Shown here: positions 7,721 through 16,128 of the stretch, one piece after another
Position numbering within the stretch: position 1 is the first letter of the stretch
Layout: each line of letters opens with the position of its first letter
IMG/VR virus record: IMGVR_UViG_3300044634_001581
Coordinates: 1-50,738 of that record
Strand: one strand, 5' to 3'
Source of the DNA: a virus
DNA length: 50,738 nt
Notes under the pieces: generated by a model
What the model was told of the DNA's origin: nothing
Database searches by the model: none
Seen by the model: only the letters and a program-made list of their open reading frames with translations
Translations under genes and position numbers: made by a program

Positions 7721-7978
7721 TCATGCTAATACTCCCCTGTAGTCGACAGATTTAATAAATTTCTTGGCAGCGTTAAAAGTAGAACCGTCTCTGATATCGA
7801 AGTCGGGCTCCCACGGAATACTATCTGTTGCGTCATGGTCAGAGAAACGGAACAAATAGATCCGTCCTTTTATTTTTACTTCGATATACTCTGAGGACCT
7901 AGAGCGCCGGGCTTGGTAGCTGTAACGGCGCTTATTGCAAAGAAGCTTGAAATACTCAAACAGTGTGGAGTGCCTCAT
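7721..7978 (-). CDS. Hypothetical small basic protein, 85 aa
   Basis: AAGGA precedes the ATG. The protein is Arg/Tyr-rich in its first half (RRYSYQARRSRSSEYIEVKI) and beta-type after that. Possible nucleic-acid binding by charge only. Led by the promoter at 8007-8035. Confidence 0.6.
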   Translation of the reverse strand: MRHSTLFEYFKLLCNKRRYSYQARRSRSSEYIEVKIKGRIYLFRFSDHDATDSIPWEPDFDIRDGSTFNAAKKFIKSVDYRGVLA

Positions 7979-8006
7979 CTCGTTTTCCTTCGTTACCTAC
8001 ACTAAC

Positions 8007-8035
8007 AATATACAGTAAGATGTCTTACTTGTCAA
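8007..8035 (-). promoter_or_regulatory. Early promoter with palindromic operator-like spacer
   Basis: TTGACA at 8030-8035, spacer AGTAAGACATCTTACTG, TATATT at 8007-8012. The flanks also match the promoter at 7672-7700 over about 26 bp, so one is probably a recent copy of the other. Confidence 0.8.
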
Positions 8036-8043
8036 CCATTATT

Positions 8044-8256
8044 TTAGGAATGATAGTTAACAGCAACCCAGACATCACCAACTTTTTTGATGGTGTAGTC
8101 ACATACCAGCCTCTTAACAGCATGCCGCTTTACAGTTGACCGAGACTTGGCGATAGTGATACTGTCCCAGTCATCTGGATTGAAGTTATTATAGAACATC
8201 TCTTTGACTTCAGGCCAGGCAGGATCGGTGTAACCTTCAACTATCTTAACAGCCAT
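8044..8256 (-). CDS. Hypothetical small protein, 70 aa
   Basis: GGAGAG precedes the ATG, and the gene abuts the end of the gene starting at 8539. A small alpha/beta protein with a basic centre (KSRSTVKRHAVKR). Function unknown. Confidence 0.6.
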   Translation of the reverse strand: MAVKIVEGYTDPAWPEVKEMFYNNFNPDDWDSITIAKSRSTVKRHAVKRLVCDYTIKKVGDVWVAVNYHS

Positions 8257-8257
8257 T

Positions 8258-8539
8258 TCAGCTCTCCTTAATTGCGTTGATCATATCAACCCACATATCA
8301 ATTTCTTCGTTTTTTGACTCAAGCATGGCAATCAGCCATTCAATCCGACCTACTGCGTCACTGTGTTTCCAGTCTTTGGATTCAAACCGATCATCACTCA
8401 ACAGGGCAGCGATCTTTTCCATAGCGGTCTCCTTAGTATTCATAGCGCCATCACAGTGACCACAAGTCCCATCCGCACAAGCGATACCCTGCTCTCTGTA
8501 GCACACCCCAGTCTCTGCTTCCGCCCACCATCCAGCCAT
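8258..8539 (-). CDS. Hypothetical protein with N-terminal Cys cluster, 93 aa
   Basis: The start is at MAGWWAEAETG, with GAGGAG about 8 nt upstream. Residues about 13-32 hold GVCYREQGIACADGTCGHCD, five cysteines and a histidine spaced as in a small zinc-binding knuckle. The rest is an acidic helical domain. Metal binding is inference; the function is unknown. Confidence 0.6.
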   Translation of the reverse strand: MAGWWAEAETGVCYREQGIACADGTCGHCDGAMNTKETAMEKIAALLSDDRFESKDWKHSDAVGRIEWLIAMLESKNEEIDMWVDMINAIKES

Positions 8540-8567
8540 CTTAGTTCTCCTCATTGCCTACATTATT

Positions 8568-8596
8568 AATGTAATACATCTTGGTGAGAAAGTCAA
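8568..8596 (-). promoter_or_regulatory. Sigma70-type early promoter (TTGACT-17-TACATT)
   Basis: TTGACT at 8591-8596 and TACATT at 8568-8573 with 17 bp between them. The TACATTAATAATGTA inverted repeat covers the -10 and start. Precedes the Cys-cluster gene. Confidence 0.8.
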
Positions 8597-8607
8597 GTGT
8601 TTTCTAT

Positions 8608-8641
8608 AAAAAAGATAAAAAAGTTGCCCCTAAGGGCAACT
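8608..8641 (-). terminator. Rho-independent terminator after the cell-wall hydrolase gene
   Basis: On the minus strand an 8-bp stem, AGTTGCCC/GGGCAACT with loop TTAG (8622-8641), is followed by a T-rich run (8608-8621). It separates the hydrolase gene from the early promoter at 8568-8596. Confidence 0.85.
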
Positions 8642-8643
8642 AA

Positions 8644-9246
8644 TTAAGTTTTTGGATGTGTTCCAACATAAAAGATATGTTGATCGATCAACACAATCCT
8701 TTTAAAATCATGCCGCCATCCCGGTTTGGAATAATCAGCATGAAAATACGTTGATCCTTCTGTAGGATCTGTGGAATAACCATATTCACTTAACACTTCT
8801 TCTGCTATTTTCGTTGCAGTGTCCCATGCTTCAGCGTCCTTGGGTTTATCGCTTTTACCATCATTAGTCCAGCTAAACTGATTTGTTTGCCAAACTACCT
8901 CACATATACTGTCAGGGAATTGTTTATCAACAACTCTATTTAGAGTAACCCAAGCTACCGCAGATTGGCCTATGTGGCTTTCTCCACGTGATTCGAAGTA
9001 GACATTTTGCGCCAGGCAATTGAGATCTTCTTCTGATGTTTTATCAAGCCAAGTTGTTTTAGTTTCCTTAACTATCACTTTAACAGGTATTTCAACGATT
9101 TTCTCGACTACTCTGTCAACGTACACAATCTCTGGCGAGATACCAGCGTTTGCAGGCTTTACGATTGGTGCAGTAAAGTATAAAACTGTAGCAGCACTAA
9201 TAATCGCACTTGAACCGGCCACGCCAAGTATTTTAGACATCTTCAT
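8644..9246 (-). CDS. SleB-like cell-wall hydrolase (endolysin) with N-terminal membrane anchor
   Basis: This 200-aa protein carries a hydrophobic N-terminal segment (about residues 5-28, Gly/Ala-rich), as in signal-anchor-release endolysins, then a coiled linker. The C-terminal hydrolase_2 domain has NCLAQNVYFESRGE (catalytic Glu), AVAWVTLNRV, QFSWT and STYFHADYSKPGW. SleB-type enzymes cut the glycan strand of peptidoglycan. GGGAG lies 6 nt before the ATG. A T4 late-like box at 9298-9305 may drive it, and a terminator follows directly. This is the best candidate for the main lysis enzyme in the window; no obvious holin is adjacent. Confidence 0.85.
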   Translation of the reverse strand: MKMSKILGVAGSSAIISAATVLYFTAPIVKPANAGISPEIVYVDRVVEKIVEIPVKVIVKETKTTWLDKTSEEDLNCLAQNVYFESRGESHIGQSAVAWVTLNRVVDKQFPDSICEVVWQTNQFSWTNDGKSDKPKDAEAWDTATKIAEEVLSEYGYSTDPTEGSTYFHADYSKPGWRHDFKRIVLIDQHIFYVGTHPKT

Positions 9247-9297
9247 TATCTTCTCCCTTTGTCGGACTAATAAAATACGGATACTTTACTAGTAACA

Positions 9298-9305
9298 TAC
9301 TTATA
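9298..9305 (-). promoter_or_regulatory. Possible late promoter of the endolysin gene
   Basis: The minus strand reads TATAAGTA, one base off the T4 late consensus TATAAATA, about 50 nt before the endolysin ATG. A late promoter is expected for a lysis gene, but one mismatch makes this tentative. Confidence 0.35.
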
Positions 9306-9358
9306 GTTAAATCAACGGGTAATGTCTACTACTATTTTTTACATAAGCGGAAACTTGC

Positions 9359-9538
9359 TTATTCGTCGAACGTTTCGCCTTCTTTGGCTTTCTTCTTTTT
9401 GGCATAAAAACCGCCAATATAATTAACATTTTCTGTTTTGGCGCCTGCATCGCAAACGGTTACCTTGCCGCCGTTGGTTAGAAACTCATCAATTAATGAT
9501 TGCGGGGTGTTACGATCGTTTCGGTTTAGAGGGTTCAA
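9359..9538 (-). CDS. Small conserved-looking protein, 59 aa, TTG start
   Basis: A reading frame overlapping the end of the 60-aa gene. It begins at TTG with AAGGA 7 nt upstream and reads MNPLNRNDRNTPQSLIDEFL, then a GGKVT segment and a Lys-rich tail ending EGETFDE. The NTPQSLIDEFLTNGGKVT block resembles a short helix-turn region I recall from small phage and bacterial proteins without known function. It is shorter than a typical gene-caller cut-off, but the ribosome site and clean overlap support it. Confidence 0.55.
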   Translation of the reverse strand: MNPLNRNDRNTPQSLIDEFLTNGGKVTVCDAGAKTENVNYIGGFYAKKKKAKEGETFDE

Positions 9539-9692
9539 TTGTCATTCCTTGTGTAAACATACTGTAGAATTTATCATAATCAATATCATGAACAATATCA
9601 AATGTTGCTTCAAAACTATCAATTGAGATGTATTCTAGATCCTTTTTATTGCGTTCTTCACGCTTAGCCTGAAAGTCAATTACATTTGACAT
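9510..9692 (-). CDS. Hypothetical small protein, 60 aa
   Basis: Starts in a TAATG overlap with the stop of the upstream gene. Acidic N-terminal helix, then an Asp/Phe-rich segment. Function unknown. Confidence 0.6.
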   Translation of the reverse strand: MSNVIDFQAKREERNKKDLEYISIDSFEATFDIVHDIDYDKFYSMFTQGMTIEPSKPKRS

Positions 9693-9982
9693 TAATCACA
9701 CTCCGGGAATTTATACTGTACGATTGCTTCAACCGACTTAAAGGATCCATTGAGCTTATCGCCTATGAACACTTTTGGTTCTTCTGATCCCCATCTAAAC
9801 AATGCTGCTTTTGCAAATGCAAAAATCTGTCGTTTATTACTGGTTAGGATTGTGTCTCGTGGGTCGTCGTCGCCTACCTCGTAAAGATATCGCAATGCAA
9901 AAATTGTGATATCCTCGACGCTAAGGGGAACCTCTACCTTAGCTAAAATTTTTCTACCCGAGCCTGTGTCTTTTGATCTCAT
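9692..9982 (-). CDS. Hypothetical protein, 96 aa
   Basis: The start is put at MRSKDTGSGRK because AAAGG lies 6 nt before this ATG; in-frame starts at 10030 and 10015 have poor ribosome sites. A 13-codon leader frame (9984-10025) ends just before this ATG. Both an early and a late promoter lie upstream. The protein is mixed alpha/beta, of unknown function. Confidence 0.6.
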   Translation of the reverse strand: MRSKDTGSGRKILAKVEVPLSVEDITIFALRYLYEVGDDDPRDTILTSNKRQIFAFAKAALFRWGSEEPKVFIGDKLNGSFKSVEAIVQYKFPECD

Positions 9983-9983
9983 G

Positions 9984-10025
9984 TTATGCCTTTCTGTGCC
10001 AAAAATTGTATTCATGATGTGCCAT
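9984..10025 (-). CDS. Possible 13-aa leader peptide
   Basis: GGAGAG at 10031-10036 sits 5 nt before an ATG that opens MAHHEYNFWHRKA and stops one base before the ATG of the next gene. The next gene's ribosome site lies inside this frame. The layout suggests translational coupling or attenuation. The alternative is that the longer in-frame start at 10030 is used and this frame is chance. Confidence 0.3.
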   Translation of the reverse strand: MAHHEYNFWHRKA

Positions 10026-10056
10026 GACATCTCTCCATAATTCTCTTAATACTAAG

Positions 10057-10085
10057 ATACTATAGTAAGATGACTTACTTGTCAA
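10057..10085 (-). promoter_or_regulatory. Early promoter with palindromic operator-like spacer
   Basis: TTGACA at 10080-10085, spacer AGTAAGTCATCTTACTA, TAGTAT at 10057-10062. The spacer keeps the inverted repeat GTAAG/CTTAC. A late box lies just upstream at 10125-10132. Confidence 0.7.
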
Positions 10086-10124
10086 CCATTAAATCACGGT
10101 TTTATAATTTTTTTGTCGACTATG

Positions 10125-10132
10125 TATTTATA
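10125..10132 (-). promoter_or_regulatory. T4-type late promoter TATAAATA
   Basis: A perfect TATAAATA on the minus strand, at the very end of the fibre-like gene. With the early promoter 40 bp downstream it would give the 9982 unit both early and late expression. Confidence 0.55.
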
Positions 10133-11747
10133 GCTCAACTATCGACAATTTCACACTCCAGTTAACTGTTGTGCTTGCAGCACCCGTTACTCTGATTCTA
10201 AAAACATTACTGTCAACTACTGCATCCACTAGCCAACCCGCACCAGTAGATCCAAATAGTGTAGTTACGTTTGTTCCTACAATAAATTTTGTTCCGCTAA
10301 TGTTTTGTACAACCCCCTCTACTTTATATCCGCATCTAGTCGACGAGCCACTGTCATTGCCGCCAAGTGCATCAATAGTAAAGAACCATGTTTTGCCGTC
10401 GCTGGGTTGTTGTATAACATTGCTAAACTTAACAGTTTCAACAGTTGCATCTGTTGTTTGTAACTTAGTATATTTTACATTTGAATCAGAAGATGTTGCG
10501 GTAGCAGTCCCGATGGTAGTTGCACCTGCTGCAACACTACTTGTATCAGTTGTTAATCCACCTGCTTGATAGCCAGGATATACTGTGCCGTCTTGTAATG
10601 TCGGGGCTGCTGGCACAGCGCCAGCACTTTGTTGTATTGGACGTTGCACATAATTTGCTGTATACCCGATAATGTTACCACAATAATCATACACAGGCTG
10701 TTGATTATTAATATTAGATACCGGGTCATCATCTTTGTCTAACAACTCCAGCATCGCATCATCTAATAGTAAATGGAATATGTTAGGATAATCAATTACT
10801 TCTCCTAGACCGCCAGCACCACCGCCAGCACCGCCACTGCCTCCTGTTATTAGCGGGCCACCTGTTGCAGGATCTCTGTTATATTGGTATTGTACAGGAT
10901 ACCCTGCTAAGTTGTCATACATTGATTTGAGTGCAGTAGTGTATCTAGCATTACTTGCAACACTGGAATTTGGATTGTGCATAACACCTACTTCAGTATT
11001 ACAACCCGGGTTCCCCCCAAATTGGCTACCGCCTTGACTAAATGCACCGCCGATGTTATTTTCAAAACTAATTAAATTTGAAATGCTATCAGTTACTTGG
11101 CTTACTTGGTTTCTGATATCATCAATTATACCCTGCCCTAAGTTACCTAGATTAATCGCTTCGATGTTGTTTGCAATCTGACCTAAAATACCGCCTTGGA
11201 ATGCATTTGTGTTAAATCCGCCAGGGCCAATACATGCACAAACTTCACCAGGAGCAATGTTACCAATTGCGTCGATGATAGACTTGCCTGCACCTAGGAA
11301 GCTACCAAACGCACGTTCTAATAGGTTAGGGATCGCAATAGGATCTACAGGTACTGCACAAAAGTTAATCAAGTTAGCGACTTGTTGTGCTTCGCCTAAT
11401 ACACTATTAAGACGACCTAACACATCATCAATCTTTGTGTGATCCATGAAGCTTTCGAGACCAGCTTGTAGCTGTCCTAAAATACCAGCAAGTTCTGCTT
11501 GCAAATTGGGTATGCCTAGTAATTCATTAATGTTTGCATGTAAGCATATTTGTAGATTTGGAAGTTTAAATCCATTACCTGCTAGTATGCTGCATAGTAG
11601 TTCTCTTAGTGTGAAACTATATTCTGCAGTACCAACAATACGAAGTGCATCAGTTCCTTGTGCAAACGTGCCGCCGAGATGATGTCTGCCGTCTAAGTAT
11701 TCGCTTGCATTCTGCAAACCTGCTTTAAAATCTGTCAATCCTGTCAT
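10128..11747 (-). CDS. Virion structural protein (baseplate/spike or fibre-like), 539 aa
   Basis: The N-terminal 200 residues are helical, with a DGRHHLGGTFAQG start and a cluster of cysteines (CACIGPGG). The middle is Gly/Asn-rich with a GGSGGAGGGAGG linker. The last 120 residues (after about 415) are beta-rich and Thr/Val/Gly-heavy, like a fibre tip or trimeric domain. It lies immediately downstream of the PAAR gene, so a role in the central spike, baseplate or a short fibre is likely. Precise assignment is not possible by eye. Confidence 0.7.
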   Translation of the reverse strand: MTGLTDFKAGLQNASEYLDGRHHLGGTFAQGTDALRIVGTAEYSFTLRELLCSILAGNGFKLPNLQICLHANINELLGIPNLQAELAGILGQLQAGLESFMDHTKIDDVLGRLNSVLGEAQQVANLINFCAVPVDPIAIPNLLERAFGSFLGAGKSIIDAIGNIAPGEVCACIGPGGFNTNAFQGGILGQIANNIEAINLGNLGQGIIDDIRNQVSQVTDSISNLISFENNIGGAFSQGGSQFGGNPGCNTEVGVMHNPNSSVASNARYTTALKSMYDNLAGYPVQYQYNRDPATGGPLITGGSGGAGGGAGGLGEVIDYPNIFHLLLDDAMLELLDKDDDPVSNINNQQPVYDYCGNIIGYTANYVQRPIQQSAGAVPAAPTLQDGTVYPGYQAGGLTTDTSSVAAGATTIGTATATSSDSNVKYTKLQTTDATVETVKFSNVIQQPSDGKTWFFTIDALGGNDSGSSTRCGYKVEGVVQNISGTKFIVGTNVTTLFGSTGAGWLVDAVVDSNVFRIRVTGAASTTVNWSVKLSIVEL

Positions 11748-11748
11748 A

Positions 11749-12048
11749 TCAACCGCCCCCCGCTCTTACATTTGGACTTGCACTGCTAGCCTTTGGGCTA
11801 CAATGGGCGCCGCCTAATGGAGGGCATAATGAATCGGGAGAAGCTGGATCGTTGAGGATAATAACTGATTTACCACCTACTCTAACCTTGCCGGCAGTTT
11901 GGGTTGCTCTTAATGCTCCCCCGCCATGTGTATTAGTATCACCCTCAACACTAATAAATCTACCGTTAATTCTAACTGTGTTAGAAGTTGTGACAGTTGT
12001 TGCACCACAACTTCTCGCATCATTTTGCCTATGTATGAAGTTTGTCAT
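11749..12048 (-). CDS. PAAR-repeat spike-tip protein
   Basis: The 99-aa protein has the PAAR layout: short beta repeats (TVRINGRFISVEGDTNTHGG), metal-ligand histidines and cysteines (THGGG, SLCPPLGGAHC), and a Gly/Ala/Ser-rich end. PAAR proteins cap the central spike of contractile tails and sharpen it for membrane piercing. It overlaps no gene and sits next to the large spike/fibre-like gene. There is no ribosome site; the ATG is 5 nt after a late box at 12054-12061. Confidence 0.85.
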   Translation of the reverse strand: MTNFIHRQNDARSCGATTVTTSNTVRINGRFISVEGDTNTHGGGALRATQTAGKVRVGGKSVIILNDPASPDSLCPPLGGAHCSPKASSASPNVRAGGG

Positions 12049-12053
12049 ACATA

Positions 12054-12061
12054 TATTTATT
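12054..12061 (-). promoter_or_regulatory. T4-type late promoter, leaderless arrangement (PAAR gene)
   Basis: AATAAATA on the minus strand, then five bases (TATGT) and the PAAR ATG. The predicted transcription start is the A of the ATG. No Shine-Dalgarno sequence is present. Confidence 0.6.
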
Positions 12062-12380
12062 AAAGCACAAAACCTGCTGGTGCTGTAACAATACCCGTTG
12101 TGGCTTGTGTGTAACTATCTGCAATTTCCTTAGCTGGTGTGGTCATGCCAACTACTGCACTTTTGTTAATAACAACTGGCTTTGGATCTTTTGGGTTAAG
12201 ACTCATTAGCCAAGGAATAAGCGCCGGTTGCCCTGTTTGTGGGTGCATAGTAAATACCAATGGTCTAGAGATACTATAAGAAGTAACATCTGGCTCTACT
12301 AGTTTTGTAATAATTTCTTCGCCTGTCACAAGTTTAACAACAACGACATCGCCTGACTTAAACGCTTGTACTGATAACAT
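12060..12380 (-). CDS. Sm-like beta-barrel protein, 106 aa
   Basis: The N-terminal 60 residues (GDVVVVKLVTGEEIITKLVE, then a SISRPLVFTMHP segment) match the small beta-barrel of Sm/Hfq-like phage proteins. ATG at 12380 lies inside the end of the glutaredoxin gene, so it is co-translated with it. Sm folds bind RNA or act as structural modules; the role here is unknown. I recall such proteins as conserved in marine T4-like phages. Confidence 0.6.
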   Translation of the reverse strand: MLSVQAFKSGDVVVVKLVTGEEIITKLVEPDVTSYSISRPLVFTMHPQTGQPALIPWLMSLNPKDPKPVVINKSAVVGMTTPAKEIADSYTQATTGIVTAPAGFVL

Positions 12381-12630
12381 CAATTTTTTCCATATTCTGT
12401 TTTACTTCTGTAGGATCCATTTTACTCAATGCAATCCCCCCGCCTGCAACAAGTACTTTTCCTTTGTAATAGATTTGAGGAACAGTTCTGTGTCCTTGCT
12501 TAACAATCCAATCACGCTTTTCCTTGTCCAAGTCAATTCTAATTTCTTCAAACTCAAAATTGTTCTTTGTTAGGTAGTCCTTTGCAATTGTGCAATATCC
12601 GCACCCTGCTTTGCTGTATACTGTAATCAT
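12358..12630 (-). CDS. grx: Glutaredoxin
   Basis: A 90-aa thioredoxin-fold protein with active site CGYC at residues 9-12, the cis-proline TVPQI block and the GG pair (VAGGG) after it, all as in glutaredoxins. It reduces the active-site disulfide of ribonucleotide reductase. It begins in an ATGA overlap with the nrdB stop, so nrdB and grx are coupled, and the gene order nrdA-nrdB-grx forms one functional unit. Confidence 0.92.
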   Translation of the reverse strand: MITVYSKAGCGYCTIAKDYLTKNNFEFEEIRIDLDKEKRDWIVKQGHRTVPQIYYKGKVLVAGGGIALSKMDPTEVKQNMEKIDVISTSV

Positions 12631-13757
12631 AAACTAAACCCTTTAAATGTGTTGCTATCCACATCTTGCTTGACTGCGCCAATTGTATAGCTTGAAATTT
12701 CAGTTTCTTGTGGTGCTACTTGAACATCAGATCCAGCAATCCATTTTTGTGTCCACGGCAATGGGTTGTTTGATTGGTTGTATACCTTTGGCAAACTAAC
12801 ACTAACCATACGCCGTGCTGCAATATATTCAATGTATTCACAAAGCAGTCGATTGTTCAAGCCTAGCATACTACCATCTTTGAACAAATAGTTAGCCCAT
12901 GCCTTTTCTTGCTCAACTGCGTCTACGAACATTTTAACACACTCTGCTTCCGTTTCCGCTGCAATCTTATCAAAATCACTGTCATCTTTACGCAACGTTT
13001 TTAGAAGAAGTTGTGTACTGCCTAAATGCAAATTCTCATCACGAGCAATTAGCTTGATGATCTTTGCATTACCTTCCATCTTTTTAAGTTCAGCAAATGC
13101 CCAACTGCAGGCAAAGCTGACATAAAAACGAACACCTTCTAGAATGTTAACACTCATAAGTGCAAGCCATAGTTTTTTCTTTAGTTCGTATAGATCAACT
13201 ACAACCGATTTTCCGTTTACTGTGTGTGTGCCCGCTCCTAGCAAATTATACCAACTTGCTAGTTCAATTAAATCATCATAGTTTTTGCTAATGTCTTCTG
13301 CACAATCCGCAATCTCTGCAATGTCCAACAGCTCATCAAAGATTTTGCTAGGGTTGCTATAGATGTTACGGATGATATGTGTGTAACTACGGCTATGAAT
13401 AGTTTCACTAAATGTCCAAGTAATAATCCAATTTTCAAGTTCTGGCAAACTTACGATAGGGCTAAATGCTTCTACAGGCGCACGGCCTTGAACGCTGTCA
13501 AGTAGAATTTGACGCTTTAGGTTACTGGTAAAAATGTGCTGCTCATGCTCAGTCAATGCTTTGAAATCTTTGCTATCTTTCATAACGTCGATTTCCTCAG
13601 GTCTCCAAAAGAACCCTAGCTGCTTATCAGTAAACTTGTCAAACGCAGGGTACTTTAGTGTATCGTAACGTTGAATGGTGACCCCACCATTAGGATCCAA
13701 GAATGCTTTGGACTCAGTATGGTTTGATTTGTTTTTTGTATCAAATACGCTACTCAT
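12627..13757 (-). CDS. nrdB: Ribonucleoside-diphosphate reductase, small subunit (class Ia)
   Basis: About 376 aa. It keeps the diiron and radical residues of NrdB: the LLDSVQG Asp, the WTFSETIHSRSYTHIIRNIY block with Glu, His and the radical Tyr, and the later ENLHLGST helix with Glu and His. NrdB makes the tyrosyl radical used by NrdA to reduce NDPs to dNDPs. AAGGA lies 6 nt before the ATG at 13757; an adjacent ATG at 13760 is also possible. Length is normal and no intron or endonuclease insertion is seen. Confidence 0.95.
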   Translation of the reverse strand: MSSVFDTKNKSNHTESKAFLDPNGGVTIQRYDTLKYPAFDKFTDKQLGFFWRPEEIDVMKDSKDFKALTEHEQHIFTSNLKRQILLDSVQGRAPVEAFSPIVSLPELENWIITWTFSETIHSRSYTHIIRNIYSNPSKIFDELLDIAEIADCAEDISKNYDDLIELASWYNLLGAGTHTVNGKSVVVDLYELKKKLWLALMSVNILEGVRFYVSFACSWAFAELKKMEGNAKIIKLIARDENLHLGSTQLLLKTLRKDDSDFDKIAAETEAECVKMFVDAVEQEKAWANYLFKDGSMLGLNNRLLCEYIEYIAARRMVSVSLPKVYNQSNNPLPWTQKWIAGSDVQVAPQETEISSYTIGAVKQDVDSNTFKGFSL

Positions 13758-13766
13758 CATTATTCC

Positions 13767-16073
13767 TTAAATTGTACAACTATCGCAGTTTTCTGCGTCA
13801 GATAGTTCGATGTTATCTTCTAATACTATACTAGATTGGGCAAACTTGTCAATGTCTACTTCGCCTGCCCCGTCATATGTGTTGAAATAATAGAGCTGTT
13901 TTCCTCCGTATTTGTAAAACATCATCAAATGCTGTAACATTGTACTCATTGGAATCTTTTCATCTTCGAAGAACTGTGGGTTGTAACTTGTGTTGACACT
14001 AATGCCCTGGTCAATATACTTTTGCAATACTGCCATAATCTTCAGGTAACCCTCTGGACTTTTCTGATCCCAAAGCAATTCATATTTGTTTTTCAGTTTG
14101 TGTATACCAGGCACTACTTGCTTTAAAACGCCGTGCTTGCTTTGTTTAACGCTCACTAAGCTACGTGGTGGTTCGATACCATTAGTAGCATTGCTGATCT
14201 GTGCTGACGTTTCTGCGGGCATCAATGCCATTAGTGTGCTGTTACGAATACCAGTTTCACGCAACTGCTTGCGTAGTCCATTCCAATCCATACGCTCCTG
14301 CGGTGCAACTAGTTCATCAACATCACGCTTGTAAGTATCAATAGGGAGAACACCGTCACTATAACGTGTTTGGTCATTCCAAAGACATGCACCCTGCTCT
14401 GCTGCTAGTTCAGCACTTGCTTTAATCAAGTAGTAACTCCATGCCTCTGCGTATTCATCAATCATTGCTAAGTTTGGATTGCTGTAGGTCATGTCATTCT
14501 TAGCCATCCAATATGCAAGATTGATAATGCCCACACCAAGAGGGCGCCTGCCCATTGTAGCACGTTCTGCTGCTTTGACAGGGTAGCTTTGATACGTTAG
14601 TAATGCATCAAGTCCACGCACCGCCAAACGACAAATGCGTTCAAAGTCGCTAGGCTTTTTAATGTTACCCCAGTTAATGGCACTGAGTGTGCATAGTGCA
14701 ATCTCACCTTCCATATCATTAAAGTCATTTAATGGTTTGGTCGGGAGGTTAATTTCACAGCATAGGTTGCTTTGTTTAATTGGTGCCACTTCTGGTTTAA
14801 ATGCACCATGACTGTTAGCATGGTCCACATTCATTAAGTAAATGCGACCAGTATCTTTACGCTCGCCCATAAATGAACTGAATAGTTCTAATGCGCTGAT
14901 TACTTTTTTGCGTAGACGTGTATTGCGTTCTGCAGTTTCGTATAGTTCTTTAAAACGATCTTGGTCAGCAAAGAACGCTTCATATAGTCCAGGTACATCT
15001 GCAGGACTAAACAATGTAATGTTGCCGCCTTGGATTAAACGTTCATACATAAGTTTGTTGAACTGCACACCATAGTCCATGTGGCGAACACGGTTATCTT
15101 CGATGCCTTTGTTGTTTTTGAGAACAAGCAAATCTTCTACTTCGTAATGCCAAACGGGATAATAAAGTGTTGCAGCGCCGTTACGCACACCACCCTGGCT
15201 ACAAGAACGTGTCGCTGCTTGGAACATTTTATAGAAAGGAATCACACCAGTGTGATAAGCATCTCCTTTACGTATGGGCGAACCAATAGCACGGATACTG
15301 CCTGCACCGATACCAATGCCTGCTTTTTGCGAAACATACTTAACAATACTGCTAGTGGTGGCATTAATGCTGTCTAAACTATCACCTGTTTCAATTAATA
15401 CGCAACTCGAAAACTGTCGCTGTGGTGTACGCACACCAGCCATAACAGGAGTTGGCAAACTAACATCATGCAAGCTAACAGCATCGTAATAATCTTTTAC
15501 CCAACGCATACGTGTTTCTTTAGGATAGTTATTGAACAATGTTGCTGCAATAAGCATGTATGCCATTTGTGGCGTTTCTTTAATTTCTCCAGTAACACGG
15601 TTTTGCACTAGATACTTGCCACGCCATTGTTCCATGCTAACATATGTTAGACTTTCGTCACGCTCATGTTTAACGTAGGTGTTAAGTTCGTTCCATTCTT
15701 CTTCAGTATATGATGTGATTAGTTCAGGATCATAAAATCCTTCTTTGGTATTCTTTTTTACAAGTTCTAGGATGTGACATGGTTCGTAAGTTCCATATAC
15801 CATTTTGCGTAGGTGATATACAATTAGTCTACCTGCAACTGATTGGTAGTTTGGATTTTCTTCATTAATTAAATCTGCAGCACTTTTAATAAGTGTTTCT
15901 TGGATATCATTACTAGTGATACCATTGTAAAACTGTAAACTACTTTTGATTTCAACTTCGCTTGGACTAACTCCACTCACGCCTTCACAAGCATGGAATA
16001 CTACTTTGTGTAGTTTGTCTAAGTTAATGTTTTCTTTGGTGCCGTCTCGTTTAGTTATTTGAATATTGCTCAT
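13767..16073 (-). CDS. nrdA: Ribonucleoside-diphosphate reductase, large subunit (class Ia)
   Basis: About 768 aa from MSNIQITKRDG. The N-terminal 90 residues are an ATP-cone. SSC (Cys about 224) and ALCTLSAIN carry the redox cysteine pair, NLCCEI (about 436-441) the thiyl-radical cysteine, and the tail ends with CDSCTI, the shuttle cysteines that receive electrons from glutaredoxin. An upstream in-frame ATG at 16112 is rejected because it lies within the promoter at 16089-16117. With nrdB and grx it supplies dNTPs for phage DNA synthesis. Confidence 0.95.
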   Translation of the reverse strand: MSNIQITKRDGTKENINLDKLHKVVFHACEGVSGVSPSEVEIKSSLQFYNGITSNDIQETLIKSAADLINEENPNYQSVAGRLIVYHLRKMVYGTYEPCHILELVKKNTKEGFYDPELITSYTEEEWNELNTYVKHERDESLTYVSMEQWRGKYLVQNRVTGEIKETPQMAYMLIAATLFNNYPKETRMRWVKDYYDAVSLHDVSLPTPVMAGVRTPQRQFSSCVLIETGDSLDSINATTSSIVKYVSQKAGIGIGAGSIRAIGSPIRKGDAYHTGVIPFYKMFQAATRSCSQGGVRNGAATLYYPVWHYEVEDLLVLKNNKGIEDNRVRHMDYGVQFNKLMYERLIQGGNITLFSPADVPGLYEAFFADQDRFKELYETAERNTRLRKKVISALELFSSFMGERKDTGRIYLMNVDHANSHGAFKPEVAPIKQSNLCCEINLPTKPLNDFNDMEGEIALCTLSAINWGNIKKPSDFERICRLAVRGLDALLTYQSYPVKAAERATMGRRPLGVGIINLAYWMAKNDMTYSNPNLAMIDEYAEAWSYYLIKASAELAAEQGACLWNDQTRYSDGVLPIDTYKRDVDELVAPQERMDWNGLRKQLRETGIRNSTLMALMPAETSAQISNATNGIEPPRSLVSVKQSKHGVLKQVVPGIHKLKNKYELLWDQKSPEGYLKIMAVLQKYIDQGISVNTSYNPQFFEDEKIPMSTMLQHLMMFYKYGGKQLYYFNTYDGAGEVDIDKFAQSSIVLEDNIELSDAENCDSCTI

Positions 16074-16088
16074 CACGTCTGCTTTCTT

Positions 16089-16117
16089 AAAATATGATAT
16101 ACCCCCAGTCATGTCAA
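16089..16117 (-). promoter_or_regulatory. Sigma70-type promoter of nrdA
   Basis: TTGACA at 16112-16117, 17-bp spacer, TATTTT at 16089-16094 on the minus strand. The predicted start leaves a leader of about 9 nt before the ATG at 16073. Confidence 0.7.
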
Positions 16118-16128
16118 TGCTGGGTCTT

